A DNA stretch of 34,461 nt, from NCBI GenBank assembly GCA_001604035.1, contig LVAK01000142.1, positions 1 to 34,461 of the forward strand. The letters are read 5' to 3'. This stretch comes from Clostridiales bacterium Firm_05. GTDB lineage: Bacteria > Bacillota > Clostridia > Oscillospirales > Ruminococcaceae. The position numbers were made by a program, and so were the translations under genes. The notes beneath the pieces were generated by a model. The model had not been told where the DNA came from. It saw only the letters and a program-made list of their open reading frames with translations, and did not search any database. Shown here one piece after another: positions 7,375 to 14,341 of this stretch (the first letter of the stretch is position 1; each line of letters begins with the position of its first letter).

Positions 7375-7387
7375 GGAGGAATGACAC

Positions 7388-7780
7388 ATGAACAAACTCA
7401 CGATTATCGGGAACCTCACCAAGGACCCTGAGTCCCATACCACGGCGGAAGGAAAGAGCGTATGCAACTTCTCAGTTGCCGTGAACCGGAAGAAAAAGAT
7501 CGACGGACAGCCTGAAGCAGATTTCTTCCGCGTTTCTGCCTGGGGAAAGCTCAGCGAACTGTGCTCCAAGTATCTGAACAAGGGCCGCAAGGTCTGCGTG
7601 GTCGGTCCGGTGAGTATCGATACCTACACCGCGCAGGACGGTACCACCAGGTCCAACCTGGAAGTGTACGCGGAGGAAGTTGAGTTCCTGAGCCCTGCCG
7701 GAAACAGTACACAGGCGCCTGCAGCTGATACGTCTGCCGGTGGGTTCACCGCTGTGGAGACCGGTGAACTGCCGTTCTGA
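7388..7780 (+). CDS. ssb: Single-stranded DNA-binding protein
   Basis: 130 residues with a full OB fold at 1-100: MNKLTIIGNLTKDPES, then SVCNFSVAVNRK, FFRVSAWGKLSELCSKYLNK and GRKVCVVGPVSID. A short disordered linker ends in ETGELPF, the acidic tip that recruits replication and repair proteins. AAGGAGG lies before the ATG. It protects single-stranded DNA in phage replication and recombination and is in the expected place beside the nuclease and helicase. Confidence 0.95.
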   Translation: MNKLTIIGNLTKDPESHTTAEGKSVCNFSVAVNRKKKIDGQPEADFFRVSAWGKLSELCSKYLNKGRKVCVVGPVSIDTYTAQDGTTRSNLEVYAEEVEFLSPAGNSTQAPAADTSAGGFTAVETGELPF

Positions 7781-7796
7781 GAAAGGAGAAACAGTA

Positions 7797-8021
7797 ATGC
7801 CTTTCAGTTTTACCACGAGCATGAAAACCGTGTGCGATGTTCAGAACAACGTGGACAAGGCAAAAGAACTTTGCAAGGTGATAAACGACAAGGTAACAAA
7901 CGAGTGCCACGGAGCTCTTGACTACTCAAAGTCCATTGAGCTCTGCATTAAGGATGCACTCGACGTAGTGCACGGTCTCGAGTTACTGGTTGATCGCCTG
8001 TTGAGCATTGAGCTCAAGTGA
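7797..8021 (+). CDS. Hypothetical small helical protein
   Basis: 74 residues from ATG 7797 after GAAAGGAGA. All helical with a few Cys residues (VCDVQ, LCKVIN, ECHGAL), no known domain. It is the last protein gene before the RNA island. Confidence 0.6.
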   Translation: MPFSFTTSMKTVCDVQNNVDKAKELCKVINDKVTNECHGALDYSKSIELCIKDALDVVHGLELLVDRLLSIELK

Positions 8022-8025
8022 TTTC

Positions 8026-8170
8026 AATGCGGGTGGCGGAATATGTAGACGCTGCGGCGTGAGTTCGTGCAAGAACCTAACCCCTGTGACATGAGCGCAA
8101 GCGGTGACTGTCGGTTAAAGGGTATCGAAAAGACACGAGTCATGTGAGGTGCAAATCCTCACCCCGCATT
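8026..8170 (+). ncRNA. tRNA-like element with a folded ~85-nt insert
   Basis: The ends look like a tRNA. AATGCGGG (8026-8033) pairs with CCCGCATT (8163-8170). A D-arm GCGGAATATGTAGACGC follows, as in tRNA-Leu, and a T-arm TGAGG-TGCAAAT-CCTCA sits at 8145-8161. In place of the anticodon and variable arms are about 85 bases with GTTC/GAAC, a GCAA-capped hairpin closed by GACA/TGTC (8088-8112), and AACC/GGTT plus CCC/GGG pairings that cross to form a pseudoknot. No plausible anticodon loop was found. It may be a degenerate intron-bearing tRNA or a tRNA mimic. CCA is absent. Confidence 0.5.
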
Positions 8171-8390
8171 ACGATCAAATGTTAGCTTCCTTACACGCTT
8201 ACCGCACATAATTTTCGGAACTACGGTACGGAGGCATAACATAGGAGTTTACAGACATTCATGGCAGTGTGTCTGCCAGCCAGAGGGGATTGACTCCATA
8301 CTGGGCAGGAAGGACAGCCTACGGGCCACGCCGCCAACACTGCGGTCACTCTGCAATCCAGAAACCTCGCAAGACCTTCTGCATCACCGT
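8171..8390 (+). other. Non-coding spacer with hairpins, upstream of tmRNA
   Basis: No coding sequence is evident. A compound hairpin lies at 8244-8297: an outer GGAGT/ACTCC stem encloses CAGACA/TGTCTG (8252-8257 with 8270-8275). It may be part of the tmRNA precursor or a separate small RNA. No clear promoter is seen. Confidence 0.35.
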
Positions 8391-8742
8391 GGGGGTGATT
8401 TGGTTTCGACAGGCTATGAATGGTACTGGAAACACGGGCATGATACCGCCTTACGGGTCAACAAAAAGAACTGACGAAGACAACATCTACGGCGAACTCA
8501 AGGCGGCTTAATTGCGCCTCGCTCCGAAACGACGGACCTGCCAGCCGGTAACCGTATGAGGATCAGAGAATGACTGGTTGATTGGCTTCGGGCCAGCTGC
8601 TCTTGTCCGTTCACAGTCCAACGAACGGACTGGTGGAACCGGATATCCCCTTGAGCGGCATCTCTATAAACTGCCTATCGTGTAAGAATTTCCAGTATTT
8701 GTCGTAGTTTGGACACGGGTTCGATCCCCGTCACCTCCACCA
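8391..8742 (+). ncRNA. ssrA: tmRNA, phage-encoded
   Basis: A 352-nt transfer-messenger RNA. The 5' end GGGGGTGATTTGGTTTCGAC and 3' end GGACACGGGTTCGATCCCCG then TCACCTCCACCA are classic; the acceptor stem pairs GGGGGTG with CACCTCC (one G-U) and CCA is encoded (8740-8742). The tag reading frame ends in GCG GCT TAA at 8503-8511. By comparison with other tmRNAs the resume codon is probably GAC 8473, giving tag (A)DEDNIYGELKAA. The usual LAA end is replaced by KAA after Leu. It rescues stalled ribosomes; a phage copy may keep translation going or alter proteolysis of tagged proteins. The resume codon is inferred. Confidence 0.93.
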
Positions 8743-8814
8743 TTTTTACTCCGGATTAACGGGCGCATCAGAGAGTGCGACATCCGGAGACTATTTGAAG
8801 AGAGGAAGGAAAAA

Positions 8815-9255
8815 ATGCCGAAGCAGAAGACAGATAACCGATCCGTCGGTACAAGGTTTGAAGCTGAACTATGTGAGATCCTGGCCCAGCATGGATTCTG
8901 GGCGCACAACATGCAGCAGAACCACGCTGGGCAGCCGGCAGACATCATCGCGATCCGGGGTGTTTTCCATACGATGATCGACTGCAAGCACATCGCGGAC
9001 AATAAGGGTTTCCCATTCAGTGAGATCCGCGAAAACCAGCGCAGTGCCATGAAGATGTTTCAACGGAAGTGTGGGCAACTATGCTACTTCGCATTCAAGC
9101 TTCCGGACGACACCATTTGGCTGATCACATTGGAACGCATGGACACCCTGATCAACCGCGGGAAAGTACGAATGACGGATGAGGAAATCAGGAACAATAC
9201 ATGGTCGCTGGAATCGTGGCTGGAAAGCAGCAAGACGTGGGCGGAGGAAGTATGA
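8815..9255 (+). CDS. Holliday-junction-resolvase-like PD-(D/E)XK nuclease
   Basis: 146 residues. The N-terminal pattern GTRFEAELCEILAQHGFW, then GQPADIIAIRG and TMIDCKHI, gives the E...D...DxK core of Hjc/RecU-like resolvases. A later basic block (SEIRENQRSAMKMFQRKC) fits DNA contact. It probably resolves recombination or replication junctions. ATG 8815 follows AGAGGAAGGAAAAA. Its stop overlaps the next ATG. A restriction-type nuclease cannot be excluded. Confidence 0.75.
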   Translation: MPKQKTDNRSVGTRFEAELCEILAQHGFWAHNMQQNHAGQPADIIAIRGVFHTMIDCKHIADNKGFPFSEIRENQRSAMKMFQRKCGQLCYFAFKLPDDTIWLITLERMDTLINRGKVRMTDEEIRNNTWSLESWLESSKTWAEEV

Positions 9256-9441
9256 TGATTCAAAAAAATAATAATCGCAATGATACTCGGACTTGCGCTG
9301 CTTCTTCTCGCGATGTTTTCGGTATTTGCTGCATTCCATTACTGCGACGATTCAAAGTCGGAAAAAGCATTTCTCATAATGGTTGGGATTTTTGCTTTTC
9401 TCGTTGCAATCGTCTGCGTGATTGGGATATTGAATTGTTAA
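9252..9441 (+). pseudogene. Small two-segment membrane protein, apparent frameshift in A7 run
   Basis: A start at ATG 9252 (GGAGGAAGT upstream, overlapping the previous stop) reads only a few codons (MMIQKNNNR) before leaving the hydrophobic frame. The frame from ATG 9280 to TAA 9439-9441 encodes 53 residues with two membrane segments (GLALLLLAMFSVFAAF and FLIMVGIFAFLVAIVCVIGI). The two frames meet at seven A residues (9262-9268); six would fuse them as MMIQKIIIAMILG. This may be a mutation, a sequencing error or slippage-dependent expression. Holin-like size, but no lysis genes are nearby. Confidence 0.55.
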
Positions 9442-9453
9442 GGAAATGATGAA

Positions 9454-10845
9454 ATGAACACGAAAGTTTCAAACATGATCTACGTGTCGGATCCATCGAA
9501 CGAGCTCGAAGACTGGGCAGAACAGAACCTGAAGTTCCCGAATCCGGAGTACGCCAAGAAGGAACGCATGGGCTTGTGGTTGGGCCGGACGCCGCGGATC
9601 CTCCAGATGCACTCCTGGGTTGGCCATACGCTGGTGCTTCCGTTCGGGGTGTGCCGGGAGATTATGCCGATGCTGAGATCCGGAACAATCGAATGCCACT
9701 TCCACCAGGATGAGGAGATCGAGTACGGGGATCCGGACATCGGCCTGTACGACTACCAGAAAAAGGCAGTTATCCAGATGATCGCGGCCAAGTATGGCAT
9801 TCTGAAATCCAAGCCCGGTTCCGGAAAGACGCAGATGGGAATCTCCCTGATTATGGCGCATAAGCGGCGGGCATTGTGGTTGTGCCATACAGCTGACCTG
9901 CTTAACCAGAGCAGGGACCGCGCGCTTCGATACATCCCGAAGGATCTGATCGGAACCATCACGGAAGGCAAGGTCAATATCGGCGAAGGCGTGACGTTTG
10001 CTACCGTGCAGACAATGTCCAACCTGGACCTGCTGCAGTACCGGGACTGCTGGGACGTGGTGATCGTAGACGAGTGCCACAGGGTCGCCGCATCCGCCAG
10101 CACATTCACCCGGTACGAGAAGGTCCTGAACCACCTGGCAGCCCGGCACAAGTTTGGGCTTACTGCCACTCCGGAACGTTCCGATGGGTTAATCAAGGCA
10201 ACGTTCGCAATGCTCGGAGGTATTGCGTATGAGGTGCCGGACTCAGCGGTTGCTGACAAGACAATGCCGGTGAAAATCCGGCCGCAGGATACCGGCACTG
10301 AGCTTACAGACGATTGCCTGAACACAGACGGCACGATCAGTTATGTGAAGTTGATCGAACACCTGACCACAGATCGTGACCGGAATGCACTGATTGCAAC
10401 AGAGATTATCCGGGAGAAAAACCATAGTTGCCTGATCCTGAGTGAGCGCCTGGCACAGCTGGAAGAACTGCGTGATATGCTCCCAAAGGAAATGCAGGAG
10501 AAAAGCGCGTTCATCAACGGCAAGATGCAGAGCAAGAAGGCCAAGGCAGAACGTGAACAGGCGCTGGAAGACATGCGTACAGGGAAGAAGAAGTACCTCT
10601 TCGCCTCGTACAGTCTTGCCAAGGAAGGGCTGGACGTACCGTGCCTGGACAGGCTGTTCCTGGCAAGCCCAGCGAAGTTCAGTGCCATCGTAACGCAGTC
10701 TGTCGGGCGGATCCAGCGTACGGCACCGGGAAAAGAAACGCCGGTTGTGATCGACTTTGTGGATCGTGAGATCGGATTCTGCGAACGGGCATACAAGGAA
10801 CGCTGCCGGAGTTACCGTAAGATCGGTGCGGAGATTATGAAATAG
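9454..10845 (+). CDS. SF2 DEAD/DEAH-type helicase
   Basis: 463 residues. After a ~100-residue N-terminal part come the Q-like region DYQKKAVIQM, Walker A KPGSGKTQ (about 120-127), the DECH box (206-209), motif III TATPER, and in the C-terminal RecA domain SYSLAKEGLDVP and QSVGRIQR (motif VI). It should unwind DNA or branched structures using ATP in phage replication or recombination, similar to UvsW/RecG-like or phage ResIII helicases. It is preceded by a resolvase-like gene, so junction processing is likely. Confidence 0.88.
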   Translation: MNTKVSNMIYVSDPSNELEDWAEQNLKFPNPEYAKKERMGLWLGRTPRILQMHSWVGHTLVLPFGVCREIMPMLRSGTIECHFHQDEEIEYGDPDIGLYDYQKKAVIQMIAAKYGILKSKPGSGKTQMGISLIMAHKRRALWLCHTADLLNQSRDRALRYIPKDLIGTITEGKVNIGEGVTFATVQTMSNLDLLQYRDCWDVVIVDECHRVAASASTFTRYEKVLNHLAARHKFGLTATPERSDGLIKATFAMLGGIAYEVPDSAVADKTMPVKIRPQDTGTELTDDCLNTDGTISYVKLIEHLTTDRDRNALIATEIIREKNHSCLILSERLAQLEELRDMLPKEMQEKSAFINGKMQSKKAKAEREQALEDMRTGKKKYLFASYSLAKEGLDVPCLDRLFLASPAKFSAIVTQSVGRIQRTAPGKETPVVIDFVDREIGFCERAYKERCRSYRKIGAEIMK

Positions 10846-10883
10846 GAGTAAATAGGAGATTAACGTAGCAACTTGCAACAAAA

Positions 10884-10907
10884 CTTGCAACAAAAGCAAG
10901 TTGCAAG
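10884..10907 (+). other. Hairpin upstream of the small-ORF array
   Basis: CTTGCAAC (10884-10891) pairs with GTTGCAAG (10900-10907); an extra copy of the ACTTGCAAC half lies just upstream (10871-10879), so two alternative partners exist. No T run follows. It sits before the ribosome binding site of the next gene. Confidence 0.4.
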
Positions 10908-10928
10908 CAAGAGGGAGGATAGCGAAGT

Positions 10929-11099
10929 ATGGAAAGCATTTTATTCAAAGTCTTGATAGACGGTACAACGGTGGCACAGAACATGAGCATTGAACACGCA
11001 TTGATTCTTATCGAAAACCTTTTCAATCATTATTACAACGATACGCAAATGCTTGTTTCCATTCAGCGAATGGACGGTGACGGGGATGCGGAAGTATAG
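10929..11099 (+). CDS. Small hypothetical protein ending in DGDG junction
   Basis: 56 residues from ATG 10929 after GGGAGG. No domain recognised. It ends with RMDGDGDAEV, encoded by the repeated junction sequence, which also contains the start of the next gene (11086), so the two overlap by 14 bases. First member of the small-ORF array. Confidence 0.6.
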   Translation: MESILFKVLIDGTTVAQNMSIEHALILIENLFNHYYNDTQMLVSIQRMDGDGDAEV

Positions 11100-11286
11100 G
11101 CATCCGTCAGATTGTGTCGATTGTCTGTGCCGTGTATGTGCAAGGAACGAGTACATAGACGCCTATAACCACATTGTTGAGAGTGACGGGGATTGGTGTC
11201 AAGGTTGCAACGGATGCACGGAAGAAATCATCGAAACGGAACAAGATTGTCCGAGAGAAGCATTTCTTCCAGACGAGAGCGAGTAA
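11086..11286 (+). CDS. Small Cys-rich hypothetical protein
   Basis: 66 residues, starting inside the previous gene at GGACGGTGACGGGGATG. CVDCLCRVC and CQGCNGC suggest two metal-binding knuckles; the C-terminus is acidic. Function unknown. A weaker echo of the junction (GTGACGGGGATT at 11183) lies inside it and encodes SDGDW. Confidence 0.6.
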   Translation: MRKYRHPSDCVDCLCRVCARNEYIDAYNHIVESDGDWCQGCNGCTEEIIETEQDCPREAFLPDESE

Positions 11287-11418
11287 GTCACTAAAGGAGC
11301 GGACGGGTATCAAGTACCCGTCAAGTAAAGAAACCGTTGATTTGCTTTAATTACAGACAATTTGAAAAGAAATAATTAAAGCCGAATCAACTAATACGCT
11401 AAAGGAGCGGTGACAGGG
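11287..11418 (+). other. Spacer with two hairpins and array-type ribosome binding sites
   Basis: No ATG-initiated ORF. ACGGGTA/TACCCGT forms a hairpin at 11305-11323. A long imperfect stem pairs 11336-11355 (GTTGATTTGCTTTAATTA) with the complement ending at 11391. The array ribosome binding signal CTAAAGGAGCG occurs at both ends. This may be where a gene was lost or a small RNA lies. Confidence 0.4.
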
Positions 11419-11631
11419 ATGGCAATCATTAAGCAATGTGATAAATGCGGAACAATAACAGGCGTTGAAGCAACTGTCGAAGTCCTCAGAAAGAGGAAGT
11501 GCCGTTCCCAACATGACGGGGAATACACAACTTCAATAAGTGCCACTTATGACCTTTGCGAGAAGTGTGCGAGAGAAATCGAACTGAATTTCATAAGCGA
11601 AGAAAAGGCAGACGAAACAATACTTTATTAA
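11419..11631 (+). CDS. Small zinc-ribbon protein
   Basis: 70 residues from ATG 11419 in the junction-like GCGGTGACAGGGATG. CDKCG near the N-terminus and CEKC near residue 52 make a four-Cys zinc ribbon. It is followed by the 36-base spacer repeat. Possibly nucleic-acid- or protein-binding; no family recognised. Confidence 0.65.
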   Translation: MAIIKQCDKCGTITGVEATVEVLRKRKCRSQHDGEYTTSISATYDLCEKCAREIELNFISEEKADETILY

Positions 11632-11665
11632 GTCACTAAAGGAGCGAACCGGAAAAGATAGGAGA
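11630..11665 (+). repeat. 36-bp spacer repeat, copy 1
   Basis: Begins AAGTCACTAAAGGAGCGAAC and is identical over 36 bases to copy 2 (12145-12180). It starts at the preceding stop codon and supplies two purine-rich ribosome binding sites (AAAGGAG and ATAGGAG). Confidence 0.85.
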
Positions 11666-11675
11666 TTAGCGCACC

Positions 11676-11960
11676 ATGCCGATGGAAAAATACAGATACC
11701 CAAAGGAATGGGATCGAATCGCAACAGAAAAGAAAGAAAGCGTTGGTTGGGTGTGCGAAGTGTGCGGAAAGCAATGCAGAAAACCGGGAGAACCATTTGA
11801 CACGCACAAAAGGACATTGACAGTTGCACATCTGAACCACACCCCGGAAGATTGCAAACCAGAAAACCTAAAAGCAATGTGTGCGGTTTGCCATCTGAAA
11901 TACGATGCAAAGCACCATGCAGAAACAAGAAAAAAGAGGAAGGACGGTGACGGGGAATGA
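11676..11960 (+). CDS. HNH-endonuclease-like small protein
   Basis: 94 residues. CEVCGKQC forms one knuckle; VAHLNHTPEDCKPENLKAMC followed by AVCHLKYD gives the HNH pattern (H...N...H with CxxC supports). Standalone phage HNH proteins can be homing or packaging-associated nicking enzymes. It ends with RKKRKDGDGE in the repeated junction GGACGGTGACGGGGAATG, which carries the next start. Confidence 0.7.
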   Translation: MPMEKYRYPKEWDRIATEKKESVGWVCEVCGKQCRKPGEPFDTHKRTLTVAHLNHTPEDCKPENLKAMCAVCHLKYDAKHHAETRKKRKDGDGE

Positions 11961-12145
11961 AACTGCTTCAATTCGCAATATTAGCAACGTTTGAATCAAC
12001 CGCAGACAAACGAAAATATCATTATCAGTCCCCGGAAATAGAAAAGGAGAACGTTAAGGGACTTCGGTTGAATATCGGATGGCTTTTCCTACGAATTGGT
12101 TCATTCATACTTACCGGAAACAAAGGATTCAACACTTATTCATAA
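11957..12145 (+). CDS. Small hypothetical protein
   Basis: 62 residues, start overlapping the HNH stop. Some hydrophobic stretches (GWLFLRIGSFILTG) but no clear membrane span. No family recognised. It stops at the 36-base repeat. Confidence 0.5.
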   Translation: MKLLQFAILATFESTADKRKYHYQSPEIEKENVKGLRLNIGWLFLRIGSFILTGNKGFNTYS

Positions 12146-12180
12146 AGTCACTAAAGGAGCGAACCGGAAAAGATAGGAGA
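12145..12180 (+). repeat. 36-bp spacer repeat, copy 2
   Basis: Identical to 11630-11665, again starting at a stop codon and ending before a small zinc-ribbon ORF. Shorter relatives (AAGTCACTAAAGGAGCG, AAGTCGTTAAAGGAGCG, CGCTAAAGGAGCG) sit at 11285, 11397, 12619, 15445 and 15763. Confidence 0.85.
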
Positions 12181-12191
12181 ATAACGACACA

Positions 12192-12407
12192 ATGAGTTAT
12201 CTGTCCGGGATGAAAACAGAAGCACAAAAATACCATGAAGCGAATGCGATGCAAGCAATGGAAGAAAAGACTGAACTGCCGCAACTTTACCACATGTCTT
12301 GCCAATCATGCGGAAAAGATTGGTGGGACAAAAAAGCGTTTCCGATGTACTGCCCGTATTGCAACACGAACAGGATGCCAGAACGGAAGGACGGTGACGG
12401 GGAATGA
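12192..12407 (+). CDS. Small zinc-ribbon protein
   Basis: 71 residues. CQSCGKDWW ... CPYCNTNR is a clear four-Cys ribbon at residues ~37-60. It ends in MPERKDGDGE, the same junction peptide as its neighbours, and overlaps the next start. Function unknown. Confidence 0.65.
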   Translation: MSYLSGMKTEAQKYHEANAMQAMEEKTELPQLYHMSCQSCGKDWWDKKAFPMYCPYCNTNRMPERKDGDGE

Positions 12408-12622
12408 GCAATCCAAAATACTGTAGCGAGGTAGAGCCGGAGAATATGCCGGACATGGTAATAGTAAAGCATGGCAAATGGTATCGGCAGTTGTCGAGTT
12501 GCCCGTCCGCAATCAATAACGGTGGATCACGGATGCAGAGATGTTCGCTTTGCGGTGGATGGGGACGGAAAACTTTTGCTTACTGTCCACATTGCGGAGC
12601 GAAGATGGAATTAGAACGCTAA
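12404..12622 (+). CDS. Small zinc-ribbon protein, NPKYC family A
   Basis: 72 residues. The N-terminus SNPKYCSEVEPENMPDMVIV is shared with the protein at 14338 (NPKYCCEVEPAEVPDMVEV), so they are paralogues. CSLCGGWG ... CPHCGAKM is a zinc ribbon. Start overlaps the previous stop through the junction repeat. Confidence 0.65.
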   Translation: MSNPKYCSEVEPENMPDMVIVKHGKWYRQLSSCPSAINNGGSRMQRCSLCGGWGRKTFAYCPHCGAKMELER

Positions 12623-12637
12623 AGGAGCGATTAACGA

Positions 12638-12841
12638 ATGAGAGAGTTCATCGTAAGCGAAGATTTTCATCCAGAAGTGCGAGGATATGCAGAGCTTGTC
12701 CGGTGCAAGGATTGCAGATTCAACGACAACCCGGAAGAAAGGGCATCCGAAACTAATTGGATGCCGTGTGATGAATACAAAACGGACGGTAATTGGTTCT
12801 GCGGTTGGGGAAAACGGAAGGATGGTGACGGGGATGGCTGA
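12638..12841 (+). CDS. Small Cys-containing protein
   Basis: 67 residues, with CKDCRF, CDEY and CGWG. It resembles the other array ribbons (RCKDCRFND... WFCGWGKR, as in proteins reading C-D-C...GxC-x-WG). It ends KRKDGDGDG in a junction copy (12820-12836, one base different), in which the next ATG lies. Confidence 0.65.
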   Translation: MREFIVSEDFHPEVRGYAELVRCKDCRFNDNPEERASETNWMPCDEYKTDGNWFCGWGKRKDGDGDG

Positions 12842-12905
12842 TATCCGGGACATTGACGGTCTGTGGTGCGCCGAGGGAGAACGGTTAACCACGAGCGCCC
12901 GTTGA
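12834..12905 (+). CDS. Very short ORF, possibly a gene remnant
   Basis: 23 codons starting at the junction ATG 12834 (MADIRDIDGLWCAEGE...). It may be a remnant or a coupling peptide leading ribosomes to the next gene, whose GGAGGTGAT site overlaps its end. Weak evidence. Confidence 0.3.
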   Translation: MADIRDIDGLWCAEGERLTTSAR

Positions 12906-12920
12906 GATGGAGGTGATTCA

Positions 12921-13394
12921 ATGGGCATCAAAAAACTTATCGTGTCCGCACTGATCATGGCGGTTGTATTATACGCGGCAGAATCATTTGCTTGTGACAT
13001 TCAGGAAAAATACATCCTTTGTCATCAGGAGTCCGCAAAATTTGCCGAAAAGATCACCCGGGATGCCGGATCGGAGCTGGAGAAGTATGAGATTATCACA
13101 TGGTATATCTCAGAGAACATCAACTATGACTACATCCGTGCGATTAAACTGCCGAAGACCGGCGGTGGCCCGGACCTGGATTATGTTTGGGATAACAAAC
13201 GCGGAGTATGCATTGACATTGCTGCACTGACCGTATGGATGCTTCGTGCGGTTGGGATAGAAGCACTACTCTGTATCGGAACTGTCCGTGGGTATCCTCA
13301 CGCATGGGTGGAAACTGAGATCGACGGCGAAGTATACATCTACGACCACGAGAACCGGCAAGAAGAAGAATACAACACGGTCATGAGATTCTGA
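12921..13394 (+). CDS. Secreted transglutaminase-like protein
   Basis: 157 residues. Residues 1-24 are a signal peptide (LIVSALIMAVVLYAAESFA). The rest is a transglutaminase-like fold with the expected triad: Cys97 in KRGVCIDIAAL, His127 in YPHAWVE and Asp142 in YIYDHEN. This superfamily includes peptidases and peptide cross-linkers. Secretion by a lysogen suggests an extracellular or envelope role, such as wall modification or surface change. GGAGGTGATTC precedes the ATG. Higher GC than the flanking small ORFs suggests it is a separate insertion. Confidence 0.82.
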   Translation: MGIKKLIVSALIMAVVLYAAESFACDIQEKYILCHQESAKFAEKITRDAGSELEKYEIITWYISENINYDYIRAIKLPKTGGGPDLDYVWDNKRGVCIDIAALTVWMLRAVGIEALLCIGTVRGYPHAWVETEIDGEVYIYDHENRQEEEYNTVMRF

Positions 13395-13411
13395 CAGAAA
13401 GGGGAAACAGA

Positions 13412-13636
13412 ATGGGAAAGATCACAACGATCGACGATGAAAAAAAGATCAGCATTGAGCTGGTCGTTCCATTTGAGAATTGCAGTACCAGATGCCCGCA
13501 CTTTTCACTTGAACCGGAGTCTCCGTACATCATTGATGACTTTGGAAGAGGATGGAATACCTTCCACCCGCATTGCAAGAACATGTACATCTGCCAGAAT
13601 GCCGTGAAGGTCGCAGGCTTAGAGAAGCAGGGGTAA
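13412..13636 (+). CDS. Small hypothetical Cys/His protein
   Basis: 74 residues with CSTRCPHF and HPHCKNMYICQN, likely a zinc site. AAAGGGGAAACAG precedes the ATG. No family recognised. It ends two bases before the CHC2 gene start region. Confidence 0.6.
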   Translation: MGKITTIDDEKKISIELVVPFENCSTRCPHFSLEPESPYIIDDFGRGWNTFHPHCKNMYICQNAVKVAGLEKQG

Positions 13637-13638
13637 GT

Positions 13639-14013
13639 ATGGATATCAGAGAGATCAGCAATGTGATCCGGAATTCGGTCACTGCCATTGATGTGGCGAA
13701 TGCACTTGGCCTGGAAGTCGACCGTCACGGTCGGTGCAGCTGTCCATTCCACCATGGCCAGGACAAAAACATGAAGCTGTATGACGGGAACCGCGGATAC
13801 TACTGCTTCGTGTGCCATAAGAGTGGCGACTGCATCAGTCTGGTGACCGGCGTCGTCCCGGAGTGCAGCTACACGGATGCCATGTGGTGGGTGAACGACC
13901 AGTTCGGACTTGGACTCCGGCCGGCGAAGGAGAAGCCAAGCATATTTCAGCGAGACCGAGCCAGCCAGATCAGGAAAAGGAAGGATCAGAATGCCGTTCG
14001 CGACACCGGTTGA
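13639..14013 (+). CDS. Standalone CHC2 (DnaG-type) zinc-finger protein
   Basis: 124 residues from ATG 13639. Residues 30-65 form the CHC2 primase zinc finger: Cys35-x2-His38 in CPFHHGQ and Cys56-x2-Cys59 in YYCFVCHKSGD. The TOPRIM catalytic domain of DnaG is absent. It probably recognises template or start sites as part of a split primase, working with the DUF927-type helicase at 20564; the catalytic primase part is not identified. The end overlaps the next gene by 23 bases. Confidence 0.82.
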   Translation: MDIREISNVIRNSVTAIDVANALGLEVDRHGRCSCPFHHGQDKNMKLYDGNRGYYCFVCHKSGDCISLVTGVVPECSYTDAMWWVNDQFGLGLRPAKEKPSIFQRDRASQIRKRKDQNAVRDTG

Positions 14014-14341
14014 TAACAGCACAATCAGATCACGCATAGCACGGGCCAGAATGGCCAGCCAGGAGCTCGAAAGATCACAGCATGACATTGTGTCCATGCG
14101 TATTGCACAACGCGAATTTGAGGCCGAATTAGCCAGCTGGAAGGATGTCATGCAATGGGGCTTGTACCTGGCTGCGCTCCAGATCCTGATGACCCTGGAG
14201 CACATGCGTGATGACAATGCCCCGAAGGATCCGGATGAACCGTGGAATGATGCGTTCTGCACTGCGGTCCGGTGGATCCCTGAAGCCAGGATGTTCCTTG
14301 AGAGAATGAGTATCGAGTGCATAAGGAGTGATAAACGATGA
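13991..14341 (+). CDS. Hypothetical helical protein
   Basis: 116 residues from ATG 13991 (AGGATCAGA upstream), overlapping the CHC2 gene end. Mostly amphipathic helix (RIARARMASQELERSQ...), then DEPWNDAFCTAVRWIPEA. No known domain. Overlap with the next gene shows coupling. Confidence 0.6.
   Translation: MPFATPVDNSTIRSRIARARMASQELERSQHDIVSMRIAQREFEAELASWKDVMQWGLYLAALQILMTLEHMRDDNAPKDPDEPWNDAFCTAVRWIPEARMFLERMSIECIRSDKR

Noticed and set aside
7955-7975. Extra repressor dyad around GACGTAGTG
   Set aside because: Only one half-site matches and it lies in coding sequence.
8269-8511. 80-residue plus-strand ORF
   Set aside because: Its end is the tmRNA tag frame and it crosses the conserved 5' part of the tmRNA.
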